Origin: Caldisericia bacterium
GTDB taxonomy: Bacteria; Caldisericota; Caldisericia; UBA6126
Direction of reading: 5' to 3'
DNA: 42,678 nt
Assembly (NCBI GenBank): GCA_023146045.1
Contig: JAGLCW010000245.1
Location: 1 to 42,678, forward strand
Below the pieces are notes generated by a model, which did no database searches, was not told the DNA's origin, and saw only the letters and a program-made list of their open reading frames with translations. Shown here piece after piece: positions 28,677 through 36,988 of this stretch (positions are counted from its first letter, which is position 1; each line of letters starts with the position of its first letter). Made by a program: the position numbers and the translations under genes.

Positions 28677-29917
28677 AAAACCCTTCACAAAAAAATGTTA
28701 TTGAAAGAGCAAAAACTGCATTAGAAAAAAAAGCTACATATGCTTCAGATATTGATTTAAGTATTTTTAATTTCCCAGAATACTCTGAAGAAGAACAGAA
28801 TATTGAAGATTTTCCACCTGAGATTCAAAACATTTTCAGAGCTACCGGTATGGAAATCGATGAAAAAAAAAGAAGTGCAAGCTTTATTATGGTTAACCAC
28901 TCAATAGTTTATGAAAAAATAAATCAAACTTTTAACGGACAACTTGAGATAATGGGCATATCTGATGCTATAAAAAAATATCCCGAAATACTTGAAAAGT
29001 ACTTGTGGAAATTGATATCTCCAGACAAAGACAAATACACAGCCTGGGCAGCACTTCATGAATGCGAAGGTTACTTCATTAGAGTTTTTAAAGATCAAAA
29101 AATCAGCAGACCTATACAGTCTTGTTTACTAACAAAAGATAATTTAGCAGTGCAAAATGTTCACAATATTATTGTCATGGAAGAAGGTTCTTCCGCACAT
29201 ATTATTTCAGGGTGCACTGTCCATCCAAATGTAAAAGAAGGTCTTCATTTAGGTATGACAGAAATGTACTTGGGTGAAGATTCGAACCTTACATTCACAA
29301 TGATACACAATTGGGCAGATGAATTTGCTGTAAGACCAAGAACTGTTGTAGATGTTGGCAAATCCGCTAGATTTATAAATAACTATGTTCTAACAAAACC
29401 TGCAAAAAGCATTCAATCTTATCCGTCAATTCTGTTAAGTGGTGACAACTCAAACGCTTCTTCTAATTCAATCATATATGGATTAGGCGATTCAGAAATT
29501 GACATAGGAACTTACATAGAGTTGATTGGAAAAGATTCCAAAGGTGAAATAATTTCTCGTTCAGTTGCAAAAGACAATTCGGTTGTTAATGCTAGGGGAC
29601 ATCTTCATGCAAGAACAAATAACAGCTTTGCTCACCTTGATTGCAGAGGAATATTAATGTCTGATGATGCGACTATGTATTCCGTACCTGAACTTACAGC
29701 AACAAAAGCTCCTAAGGCACGTTTATCGCACGAAGCAGCCATCGGACCAATAGCTGATGAAGAGATTGAATACTTGATGAGTAGAGGCTTAACAAAAGAC
29801 AAAGCAATATCTATGATAACAAATGGTTTTCTGGATGTAAAACTACTAGAGTTACCAGAACAACTTGAATCATATATCAAAAAAATGATAGAAGCGACAA
29901 CTGAAGAATCTCTTTGA
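28673..29917 (+). CDS. sufB: Fe-S cluster assembly scaffold, SufB/SufD family
   Basis: Right-handed beta-helix scaffold partner of SufC. The C-terminal signature of the SufB/SufD family is clear: HLDCRGILMSDDA, VPELTATK, SHEAAIGPI, and the terminal helix LMSRGLTKDKAISMITNGFLD. A Cys in the DCRGIL motif is the best candidate for cluster coordination. At 414 residues it is shorter than typical SufB (about 465-495). There is no separate sufD, sufS or sufU beside it, so this single protein may act as a SufB homodimer with SufC2, as proposed for minimal SufBC systems (inference). It is followed after 42 bases by a glutamine-synthetase-family gene with no terminator between. Confidence 0.9.
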   Translation: MKNPSQKNVIERAKTALEKKATYASDIDLSIFNFPEYSEEEQNIEDFPPEIQNIFRATGMEIDEKKRSASFIMVNHSIVYEKINQTFNGQLEIMGISDAIKKYPEILEKYLWKLISPDKDKYTAWAALHECEGYFIRVFKDQKISRPIQSCLLTKDNLAVQNVHNIIVMEEGSSAHIISGCTVHPNVKEGLHLGMTEMYLGEDSNLTFTMIHNWADEFAVRPRTVVDVGKSARFINNYVLTKPAKSIQSYPSILLSGDNSNASSNSIIYGLGDSEIDIGTYIELIGKDSKGEIISRSVAKDNSVVNARGHLHARTNNSFAHLDCRGILMSDDATMYSVPELTATKAPKARLSHEAAIGPIADEEIEYLMSRGLTKDKAISMITNGFLDVKLLELPEQLESYIKKMIEATTEESL

Positions 29918-29959
29918 TACACGTTAAGAAATTATTATAAAATTTTTGCGGAGGTAGCT

Positions 29960-31285
29960 ATGTTACTAAAAGACATTCGAGAAAATTTTCAAGCAGTAAA
30001 TCTTGAAATTATTGATTTATTTGGAAAATTGCGAAAAGTGACTGTACCAATATCCTATTTTACAGAAGAAGTTATTAAACAAGGAGTTGGGTTCGATGCA
30101 TCAAATTTCGGTTACGCAGATGTAACGTCATCAGACTTGGTTATAGTACCAGACCTTTCAACAGCTTGGGTTGATCCTTTCTTGCAAAATTCCACCGTAA
30201 ATGTTTTTGGTACAATCAATCACTTTCCAAATTCATCAAAACCTGAACCATTTTGTTTTGACCCACACATTATGCTAAACAAAGCTTTAGAGTATCTTCG
30301 CAAAACTGGTATTGCGAGTGACTTAATGATACTTCCTGAACTTGAGTTTCATATTTTTGAAGAATTTGATTTTTCAATGAATCCGATGTCTTCGTTTGTT
30401 GATTTTATTGAAAGTGAAACTCAAATCAATAATTCCAAAGGTTACCATATTTCGCGACCTGATGATCAAACATTTGAATTAAGAGCTGAAATGGTTAAAC
30501 TTATTGAACAATGTAACATTCCTGTAAAATACCATCATCACGAAGTCGGTCTTCCTGGTCAACAAGAAATTGAATTAAACTTTTTACCAGCTAACAGAGC
30601 AGCAGATGCAATATTGATTTCAAAATTTATTGTCCGTAATGTTGCTTCAAACGAAGGCTTTTTTAGCACATTTATGCCGAAACCAGTTTATAATGCACCT
30701 GGTAATGGAATGCACATGCACATGTATTTGGTAGATGACAAAGGTAAGTCAATTTTCTTTAATGCCGATCACCCATTAAAGCTAAGTAAAATAGCGTTAA
30801 ATTTCATGGGAGGAATACTAAAGCACCTAGGATCAATTATGGCTTTTTCAAATCCTTCAACAAATTCATACAAAAGACTAATTCAAGGGTATGAAGCACC
30901 ATCAAGCAAAACATTTGCAAAATCAAATCGTAATGCTGCTATACGCATACCAGCTTACACTACATTAGAAAAAACTAGATTTGAATACAGAACTGGCGAC
31001 GCTACATGCAACCCATACCTTACTATATCAGCATTACTACTTGCAGGAATTGATGGTCTAAAGAATAATATTGACCCGTTTGATGACACTGCCATAGAAA
31101 AAGAAAATGGTATTCCAACAAATTTATTCGATGCTTTTAAAGAACTTGAAAAGGATAATGATTATCTGAAAGAAGTATTCAGTATAGATTTCATTAATAT
31201 GTGGATCAGTAAAAAAACTAAAGAAGCTTTTGCTTCTGTTAATTATCCTAATCCAGCGGAATATGATGCATATATAAACTATTAG
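29960..31285 (+). CDS. Glutamine synthetase family protein (type I-like)
   Basis: Likely ATP-dependent glutamate-ammonia ligase or a close relative. It has the N-terminal beta-grasp domain (to about residue 95, ending VPDLSTAWVDPF) and the catalytic barrel with the expected metal and substrate motifs: PELEFHIFEE, HHEVGLPGQQEIELNF, GNGMHMHM, SNRNAAIRIP and FEYRTGDATCNPYL. At 441 residues it fits GSI-alpha. The adenylylation-site motif of GSI-beta (NLYDLP-like) is absent, and the position corresponding to B. subtilis Arg62, the feedback-inhibition residue of GSI-alpha, lies in GYADVTSSD and is not Arg. It may therefore be a differently regulated GS or a gamma-glutamyl ligase paralogue. A GGAGG ribosome site precedes the ATG. 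Confidence 0.8.
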   Translation: MLLKDIRENFQAVNLEIIDLFGKLRKVTVPISYFTEEVIKQGVGFDASNFGYADVTSSDLVIVPDLSTAWVDPFLQNSTVNVFGTINHFPNSSKPEPFCFDPHIMLNKALEYLRKTGIASDLMILPELEFHIFEEFDFSMNPMSSFVDFIESETQINNSKGYHISRPDDQTFELRAEMVKLIEQCNIPVKYHHHEVGLPGQQEIELNFLPANRAADAILISKFIVRNVASNEGFFSTFMPKPVYNAPGNGMHMHMYLVDDKGKSIFFNADHPLKLSKIALNFMGGILKHLGSIMAFSNPSTNSYKRLIQGYEAPSSKTFAKSNRNAAIRIPAYTTLEKTRFEYRTGDATCNPYLTISALLLAGIDGLKNNIDPFDDTAIEKENGIPTNLFDAFKELEKDNDYLKEVFSIDFINMWISKKTKEAFASVNYPNPAEYDAYINY

Positions 31286-31289
31286 TTTA

Positions 31290-31333
31290 AATAAAGAAAC
31301 TCATTAGGATAAAGCCTAATGAGTTTCTTTATT
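31290..31333. terminator. Bidirectional rho-independent terminator
   Basis: Perfect 19-bp stem with a 6-base loop (ATAAAG) lying 5 bases after the glutamine-synthetase-family stop and 26 bases before the lgt stop. The outer A/T pairs give a T run on both strands, so it serves the convergent transcripts from each side. Confidence 0.93.
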
Positions 31334-31358
31334 CTATTTTTTCTGATATTACTTTTCT

Positions 31359-32189
31359 TTAATTAATAATAACTTCGTTCGAATCCTCATCAAACTTTTT
31401 CTTGTCCCAGGTTTCTACTTTTCCTTCATCTACTTTGCCGTCTTGCATGACAATTTGTTCATGCTTGCTACCCCAAACTAAGATAAATATAGCGATTGGA
31501 ATAATTACAAAGATAGAGTATTGATTTAGTGTCCAGTTGAAAGGTGGGAATCTTAGCATATCTCGATAAAACCCAACTACTAAGGATATAGTTGAGTAAA
31601 ATATTAAGAACCAACCCATAATGATACCGTGATATTTCTTACTTTTGTATATATACAAAAGAGCGAAAAAGAACACAAAAGCCATAAAAGAAATAAACAG
31701 CTGTGTTGGATATCTGACAAAATTCTCTACTGAACTGAAATGAAAGCCAATGAATGAATTTGTTGGTAGTCCATAGCAACAACCATTTAAAAAGCAACCA
31801 ATCCTACCAATAGCGTAACCGATCATTACACCAGGCATGAGAATATCCATGAGTGCAAAAAAATTAATTTTTTTCTTTTTTGCATAGAACCAGCATGTTG
31901 CAAATCCGAATATTACAATACCAATAAATGAAAGTCCTGAACCAGACAATATTTCTTTTGGGTTTTGAATATAATATAAAGGACTGTTAGTTAGGATATA
32001 TGTAATCTTTGCACCAAGAATACACAAAACGATTAGAATCAACAACAAATCTAACATGTTGTCTTCTGTCATATTGGCATCTTTCTTTTTTTTCCATGCC
32101 ACCCAGAATCCAACAAGCGTTCCAATTGCAATAAGCAAACCATAAGCCCTTAATGAAAAATTACCAATCTGAAATAATATTGGATGCAT
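31359..32189 (-). CDS. lgt: Prolipoprotein diacylglyceryl transferase
   Basis: Transfers diacylglycerol from phosphatidylglycerol to the lipobox Cys of prolipoproteins, the step before LspA cleavage. Seven membrane helices are visible, with the family signature GRIGCFLNGCCYG (about residues 126-138, Cys-rich as in many Clostridia), the SGLSFIG stretch that replaces the usual GGxSxHG, RYPTQL, and a C-terminal VVGFYRDM. The ATG has an excellent AGGAGG ribosome site. The gene is 12 bases downstream of the alpha-oxoamine synthase gene, so lgt is the last gene of the hutU operon. The C-terminal 20-30 residues are charged and acidic. Confidence 0.96.
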   Translation of the reverse strand: MHPILFQIGNFSLRAYGLLIAIGTLVGFWVAWKKKKDANMTEDNMLDLLLILIVLCILGAKITYILTNSPLYYIQNPKEILSGSGLSFIGIVIFGFATCWFYAKKKKINFFALMDILMPGVMIGYAIGRIGCFLNGCCYGLPTNSFIGFHFSSVENFVRYPTQLFISFMAFVFFFALLYIYKSKKYHGIIMGWFLIFYSTISLVVGFYRDMLRFPPFNWTLNQYSIFVIIPIAIFILVWGSKHEQIVMQDGKVDEGKVETWDKKKFDEDSNEVIIN

Positions 32190-32201
32190 AATCCCTCCTA
32201 A

Positions 32202-33389
32202 TTAAAGTATTTTAAATATCTTGTCAGCTTCCTTAATTTTGTTAACAACGTTATCTAGATCATCTCTAGTCATTATTGCAGAAACATTCATTCTTAATCT
32301 AGAAGTATTTGGCGGAACTGCTGGCGTAACTACAGGCAAAACAAAAATATCATTATTTTGCATGAACCTGCAAACTTGCCATGTTTTTTCTTCTTCAGGT
32401 ATTATTAGCGGAATAATTGCAGTTTGCGTGTCTAGTAGGTTGAAGCCTAAATTTCTCAAAGTTCCAATAAAATACTCGATGTTTTCATTGAGTTTTTTGA
32501 TTCTCCATTTTTCGTTTTGAATAACCCTAAAAGAAGCTGTAGCAGCAGCAGTATTGGCTGGAGTAAGAGCTGCTGAAAAAACAAAAGCTCTTGACCTATG
32601 TTTTAAATGACTTATTAGCTCAGAGTCTCCAGCAATATAACCACCCATAGATGGTATTACTTTGCTCAACGTTCCCATTAGTATGTCAATTTCTCCATAG
32701 CAGTTGAAATATTCTTCAACTCCGGTTCCATTTTTTCCCAAAACACCTACCGAATGTGCTTCGTCAACAAACAGATATGTATCATATTGTTTACAAAGTT
32801 TTATGATTTCTGGTATTGGAGCTATATCACCATCCATACTGTATACACCATCTATTATTACACATCTGCTATTGTATTTTTGAGTTTGCTGAAGTCTAAG
32901 CTCAAGATTCTTCAAATCATTATGATTAAATCTTACAAATTCAGCTCCAGATAGTAAACAGCCATCTACTATAGATGCATGGTCATATTTATCGCATATA
33001 ACAGCATCGTGACGTCCAAAAAGTGTAGATATTGTAGCTAAATTCGCTGTATATCCACTAGAAAAAACAATTGAATCGTCTCTGTGTTTAAAATCGGCGA
33101 TAGTTTTTTCTAATTCTGTATGGTATGGAATTGTTCCAGCTAATATTCTTACTCCATGTGTTCCAGTTCCATAATCATCAATAGCTTTTTTAGCGTAAGC
33201 ATCAATGTCTGGGTGCCCAAGTAAACCTAAATAGCTGTAACTAGCTAGATTTATCATTTTTCTGCCATTACAGTAAACGTATTGTCCCTCGAGTTTGTCT
33301 ATTTGTTGTAGATAAAAGTAATGTTCTTTTTCTTTAAGCTCTCTTACAATCTTCTTCGTGTTCATAACACCTTCTGGATAGGTTTTCAT
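32202..33389 (-). CDS. PLP-dependent alpha-oxoamine synthase (AONS/KBL/SPT superfamily)
   Basis: Fold type I PLP enzyme that condenses an amino acid with an acyl-CoA with loss of CO2. Motifs: NLASYSYLGLLGHP at the N-terminus; GTHGVRILAGTIPYHTELE; FSSGYTANLA; the PLP ring-contact motif VDEAHSVGVLG (Asp about residue 216); and the Schiff-base Lys in GTLSKVIPSMGGYIAG (about residue 243). The substrate pair (Ala/pimeloyl-CoA, Gly/acetyl-CoA, Ser/palmitoyl-CoA or another) cannot be set by sight, and no bio, tdh or sphingolipid gene is nearby. The ATG overlaps the hutU stop as TAATG; a second ATG at 33365 with AGAAGG in front is an alternative start that would shorten it by eight residues. Confidence 0.88.
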   Translation of the reverse strand: MKTYPEGVMNTKKIVRELKEKEHYFYLQQIDKLEGQYVYCNGRKMINLASYSYLGLLGHPDIDAYAKKAIDDYGTGTHGVRILAGTIPYHTELEKTIADFKHRDDSIVFSSGYTANLATISTLFGRHDAVICDKYDHASIVDGCLLSGAEFVRFNHNDLKNLELRLQQTQKYNSRCVIIDGVYSMDGDIAPIPEIIKLCKQYDTYLFVDEAHSVGVLGKNGTGVEEYFNCYGEIDILMGTLSKVIPSMGGYIAGDSELISHLKHRSRAFVFSAALTPANTAAATASFRVIQNEKWRIKKLNENIEYFIGTLRNLGFNLLDTQTAIIPLIIPEEEKTWQVCRFMQNNDIFVLPVVTPAVPPNTSRLRMNVSAIMTRDDLDNVVNKIKEADKIFKIL

Positions 33390-35056
33390 TATTTAGTACT
33401 CTCTTCCATCATTGGAATTTTAATACCCTTTTCCATTGCTGTTTTAACGGCTCTTTGGTAACCTGCATCTACATGTCTCATTACTCCCGTACCTGGGTCG
33501 TTTGTCAAGACTCTTTCAATTCTTTTTGCCTGTTCGTCGGTTCCGTCACATACAATTACCATACCAGCATGAATAGATTTACCTATTCCAACTCCGCCAC
33601 CATGATGAACAGATACCCATGTTGCACCACTCGCCACATTCATCATTGCATTAAGAATTGGCCAGTCAGCAATGGCATCTGAACCGTCTTTCATAGATTC
33701 AGTTTCTCTGTAAGGAGAAGCAACTGAACCACAATCAAGATGATCTCTACCAATTACTATTGGTGCAGAAATTTTACCTTCTTTTACAAGTTCATTAAAA
33801 CGTAGTCCAGCCTTAGCTCTTTCGCCGTATCCTAGCCAACATATTCTTGAAGGTAACCCTTGGAATGCAACTTCCTTCTGTGCTTTTTTAATCCAATTAC
33901 ATAAATGTGTATTTTCTGGAAATAATTCTAGAATAGCTTTGTCTGTTTCGTATATATCATTTGGATCACCAGAAAGTGCAACCCATCTAAAAGGTCCTTT
34001 ACCGTCACAGAAAAGTGGGCGTATATACTCTGGTACGAAACCTGGAAAATCAAAAGCATTTTCTAAGCCATTAGTTTTAGCTTGGCCACGGATATTATTG
34101 CCATAATCAAACACTACAGAACCAGCTTTTTGCATATCAAGCATCGCCTGGACTTGCTCAGTTATTGCATCCATTGATTTTTTTATATAAGCTTTTGGAT
34201 CTTCTTTTCTTAGTATTAGTGCTTCTTCAAGTGTCATGCCATTGGGTACGTAACCATTTAAAGAATCATGTGCAGATGTTTGATCAGTTACAACATCTGG
34301 AATAATGTTTCGTTTAACCAACTCAGGAAAAATATCTGCTGCATTACCAATCAAACCAACTGATACAGCTTTTTTGTCTTTTACTGCTTTTAAACATATA
34401 TCTATCGCAACATCCAAGGATGTAACAATTTGTTGAACGTATTTATCGTGTAATCTTTTTTGTGCTCTTTTTGGATCTACTTCTACGCATAAACAAACTC
34501 CACCATTCATTGTAACAGACAAAGGTTGAGCACCACTCATACCACCTAAGCCACCAGTTACAACAAACTTACCAGTAAGATCTTTATCTTCTCCATAATG
34601 TTTTCTTGCCAGAGCACCAAATGTTTCATATGTGCCCTGAAGAATGCCCTGTGTGCCAATATAGATCCAACTTCCGGCAGTCATTTGACCATACATTGTT
34701 AAACCTAAATGCTGAAGTTTTCTAAACTCATCCCAGGTTGCCCAATCAGGTACTATCATAGAGTTTGAAATCATTACTCTTGGGGAATCTAATGTTGTTT
34801 TAAATACTCCAACAGGTTTCCCAGATTGAACAAGCAAAGTTTCATCTGCTTCTAAATCTTGTAAAGTTTTAATGATTGACTCATAACAGTCCCAGTTTCT
34901 AGCAGCTTGTCCAGATCCACCATATACAATTAATTCTTCTGGACATTCTGCAACTTCTGGATCTAGGTTATTCATTAACATTCTTAATGGCGCTTCCTGC
35001 ATCCAACCTTTACATGTTAATTTCGTACCTCTTGGAGCTCTTACGTTCTTATTCAT
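33389..35056 (-). CDS. hutU: Urocanate hydratase
   Basis: Second enzyme of histidine degradation: converts urocanate to 4-imidazolone-5-propionate using tightly bound NAD+. The roughly 555-residue length and sequence are typical: NNLDPEVAE and [11 protein letters not shown] near the N-terminus, the NAD-binding [10 protein letters not shown] (about residue 170-180), the Cys-containing [17 protein letters not shown] (active-site region), and [16 protein letters not shown]. The start is the ATG at 35056 with AAAGGA 6 bases upstream; an in-frame TTG five codons earlier overlaps that ribosome site. None of hutH, hutI, hutG or ftcD is in view. It overlaps the alpha-oxoamine synthase gene by one base. 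Confidence 0.97.
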   Translation of the reverse strand: MNKNVRAPRGTKLTCKGWMQEAPLRMLMNNLDPEVAECPEELIVYGGSGQAARNWDCYESIIKTLQDLEADETLLVQSGKPVGVFKTTLDSPRVMISNSMIVPDWATWDEFRKLQHLGLTMYGQMTAGSWIYIGTQGILQGTYETFGALARKHYGEDKDLTGKFVVTGGLGGMSGAQPLSVTMNGGVCLCVEVDPKRAQKRLHDKYVQQIVTSLDVAIDICLKAVKDKKAVSVGLIGNAADIFPELVKRNIIPDVVTDQTSAHDSLNGYVPNGMTLEEALILRKEDPKAYIKKSMDAITEQVQAMLDMQKAGSVVFDYGNNIRGQAKTNGLENAFDFPGFVPEYIRPLFCDGKGPFRWVALSGDPNDIYETDKAILELFPENTHLCNWIKKAQKEVAFQGLPSRICWLGYGERAKAGLRFNELVKEGKISAPIVIGRDHLDCGSVASPYRETESMKDGSDAIADWPILNAMMNVASGATWVSVHHGGGVGIGKSIHAGMVIVCDGTDEQAKRIERVLTNDPGTGVMRHVDAGYQRAVKTAMEKGIKIPMMEESTK

Positions 35057-35120
35057 ACAAAGTCCTTTCAAAATTTCAAACCAATATGAGGTATTTTTCA
35101 GCTCATGTTATTTAAGTTAA

Positions 35121-35148
35121 TTGTCATTTATATATAATACCATATTAT
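35121..35148 (+). promoter_or_regulatory. Candidate tyrS promoter and leader
   Basis: TTGTCA and TATTAT are 16 bases apart, giving a start near 35155 and a leader of about 80 bases. The leader contains CTTGTAA (35180-35186) that can pair with TTACAAG (35207-35213). The second arm can also pair with the following CTTGT. There is no T-box motif (AGGGTGGNACCGCG). Confidence 0.5.
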
Positions 35149-35236
35149 GGTGTAAATTAATAAAATTGCAGTAACTAGACTTGTAACATTCTATTAGCTT
35201 TGATTATTACAAGCTTGTGTTTTAGAAAGGTTTTTC

Positions 35237-36424
35237 ATGACAAAAAAAGAATTAAGTCTTATTGGAAAAAATACAGTAGATTTTATCGGAGAAGAAGACT
35301 TACTGAAAAGAACAGAATCTGGAGAAAAACTTCGAATTAAATATGGTGCTGATCCAAGTGCACCAGACCTTCATTTGGGTCACTATGTTCCAATATCAAA
35401 GATGAAACAATTCCAAGACATGGGGCATAAAATTATCTTCATTATTGGAGATTTTACTGCTAAAATTGGTGATCCAACTGGAAGGTCAAAAGTTCGTAAA
35501 GCTTTGACAGACGAAGAAATAAAGACAAATTCAAAAACTTATTTTCAACAAGTTGGGAAGGTGCTAGATCTTTCTAAAACTGAAATAAGGTACAATTCTG
35601 AATGGTGTTCGAAATTAACTATGGATGAATTATTGAAAATGATGTCTCATTTCACTATATCTCAGATACTAGAAAGAGACGATTTTTCAAAAAGATTTAA
35701 AACACAAACACCAATATTTCTCCATGAATTCATGTATCCGTTAATGCAGGCATACGATTCTGTTGCGATAAAAGCAGATTTGGAACTTGGTGGTTCTGAT
35801 CAACTATTTAATTTTTTGTTAGCTAGAGAATTACAAGGTTACTTCCATCAAAAACCACAGGCTATACTAACTATGCCTTTACTAGTTGGTACAGATGGTG
35901 AAGCAAAAATGAGTAAAAGTTTAGGGAACTACATAGGGTTAACTGAAAACTCAATTTCTATGTTTGGTAAGTTAATGTCAATACCAGATCCACTCCTTAT
36001 AACTTACTACCGCTTAATTCTCCATTTAAGCGATTTAGAATTAGAAACAATTCAGACTGAGATTGATATGGGTAAAAATCCAATGGAATTTAAAATGGAT
36101 CTAGCTACAAAAATTACTTCAAAATTCACAAATGAAAAAGAAGCAATTGAAGCTAAGGATCACTTTGTTACTGTACATAGAAAAAAATCAATTCCAACTG
36201 ATATTCCAGAATTTAGAATTTCAGATTCGGAAAAAGTAAGAGTTTCAGACTTCATTACAGATCAAAAAATGACTCCTACAAAATCAGAAGCCAAAAGAAT
36301 CATTAAAGGTGGTGGAGTTTCAATCAATAGTATAAAAATTACAGATCCTTTCGAAGAAATTCAATTTAAGAATGGAGACATTGTAAAAGTTGGGAAAAGA
36401 AAATTCCTAAAAATAGTATGTTAA
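35237..36424 (+). CDS. tyrS: Tyrosyl-tRNA synthetase (KMSKS type)
   Basis: Class I aminoacyl-tRNA synthetase charging tRNA-Tyr. Visible: the HIGH-type motif PDLHLGHY (about residues 43-50), the tyrosine-site region GDFTAKIGDPTGR, the QAYDS and GGSDQ motifs, the class I signature KMSKSLGNYIGL (about 225-236), and a C-terminal S4 RNA-binding domain (about 335-395). The KMSKS form (in place of KFGKT) places it in the TyrZ-like subgroup. Length 395 is normal for that subgroup. It has an AAAGG ribosome site and its own promoter, and is divergent from hutU. Confidence 0.97.
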   Translation: MTKKELSLIGKNTVDFIGEEDLLKRTESGEKLRIKYGADPSAPDLHLGHYVPISKMKQFQDMGHKIIFIIGDFTAKIGDPTGRSKVRKALTDEEIKTNSKTYFQQVGKVLDLSKTEIRYNSEWCSKLTMDELLKMMSHFTISQILERDDFSKRFKTQTPIFLHEFMYPLMQAYDSVAIKADLELGGSDQLFNFLLARELQGYFHQKPQAILTMPLLVGTDGEAKMSKSLGNYIGLTENSISMFGKLMSIPDPLLITYYRLILHLSDLELETIQTEIDMGKNPMEFKMDLATKITSKFTNEKEAIEAKDHFVTVHRKKSIPTDIPEFRISDSEKVRVSDFITDQKMTPTKSEAKRIIKGGGVSINSIKITDPFEEIQFKNGDIVKVGKRKFLKIVC

Positions 36425-36499
36425 CCATTTTGAATAAAGCTTTCTCATTACCACAAGGTTCAATGAATTTGTATCAGTATTTTAACTTAGGAGCTTAAA

Positions 36500-36745
36500 A
36501 TGAAAAACAATAACCAATTACTTGATATTGGCCCAGTCACACTAGGACAATGGCTAACAACTTATTTACTTCTTAGTATACCCATTATTGGAATAATTAT
36601 GCTTTTTGTTTGGTCGTTTTCCAAGAGGGTTAATCCATCAAAAAAAACGTGGGCACAATGCGTTTTAATAGTGATGTTTATTGTATCTGCTGTCTCCACA
36701 GTATTGTGGTTAGTAACAGGTTGGTCGTTTTTTTCAATTTTATAG
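36500..36745 (+). CDS. Small two-helix membrane protein, unknown function
   Basis: 81 residues with two predicted membrane helices (about 20-40 and 55-75) joined by a basic loop with the sequence RVNPSKKTWAQ. The arrangement GQWL.TYLL...P..G.IMLFVW.FS...NPSK..WA resembles a widespread family of tiny two-helix proteins of unknown role, which supports it being a real gene. It has an excellent AGGAG ribosome site (8 bases) and lies 75 bases after tyrS on the same strand with no clear terminator between, so it may be read through from the tyrS promoter. No function can be assigned. Confidence 0.75.
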   Translation: MKNNNQLLDIGPVTLGQWLTTYLLLSIPIIGIIMLFVWSFSKRVNPSKKTWAQCVLIVMFIVSAVSTVLWLVTGWSFFSIL

Positions 36746-36988
36746 TAAAAATACTATATTATTATTTGACTATTTAAAAATATCTATTCAATATATTTTT
36801 GATACTTAGGTTTAAAATATTATTATTTTTCAACAGGTTATTACCTTTCGTCTTAGCTCCTCACAATACGGTTTTTAAGTATTCTTAACCGCGTTTGTAA
36901 ACATTTAGATTGGCTAAAAATAGCATTTGATAAGGGTGTGACCGAGAGCGAAATATTTTTGTAATATTTTGTTTATTATTTGAGTAAA

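Noticed and set aside
35072-35236. T-box riboswitch upstream of tyrS
   Set aside because: No AGGGTGGNACCGCG-like motif and the leader is too short.
36746-36988. Possible small gene or RNA between the two-helix protein gene and the kinase gene
   Set aside because: No frame with a ribosome site and only a weak AAATATT/AATATTT foldback near the kinase 3' end.
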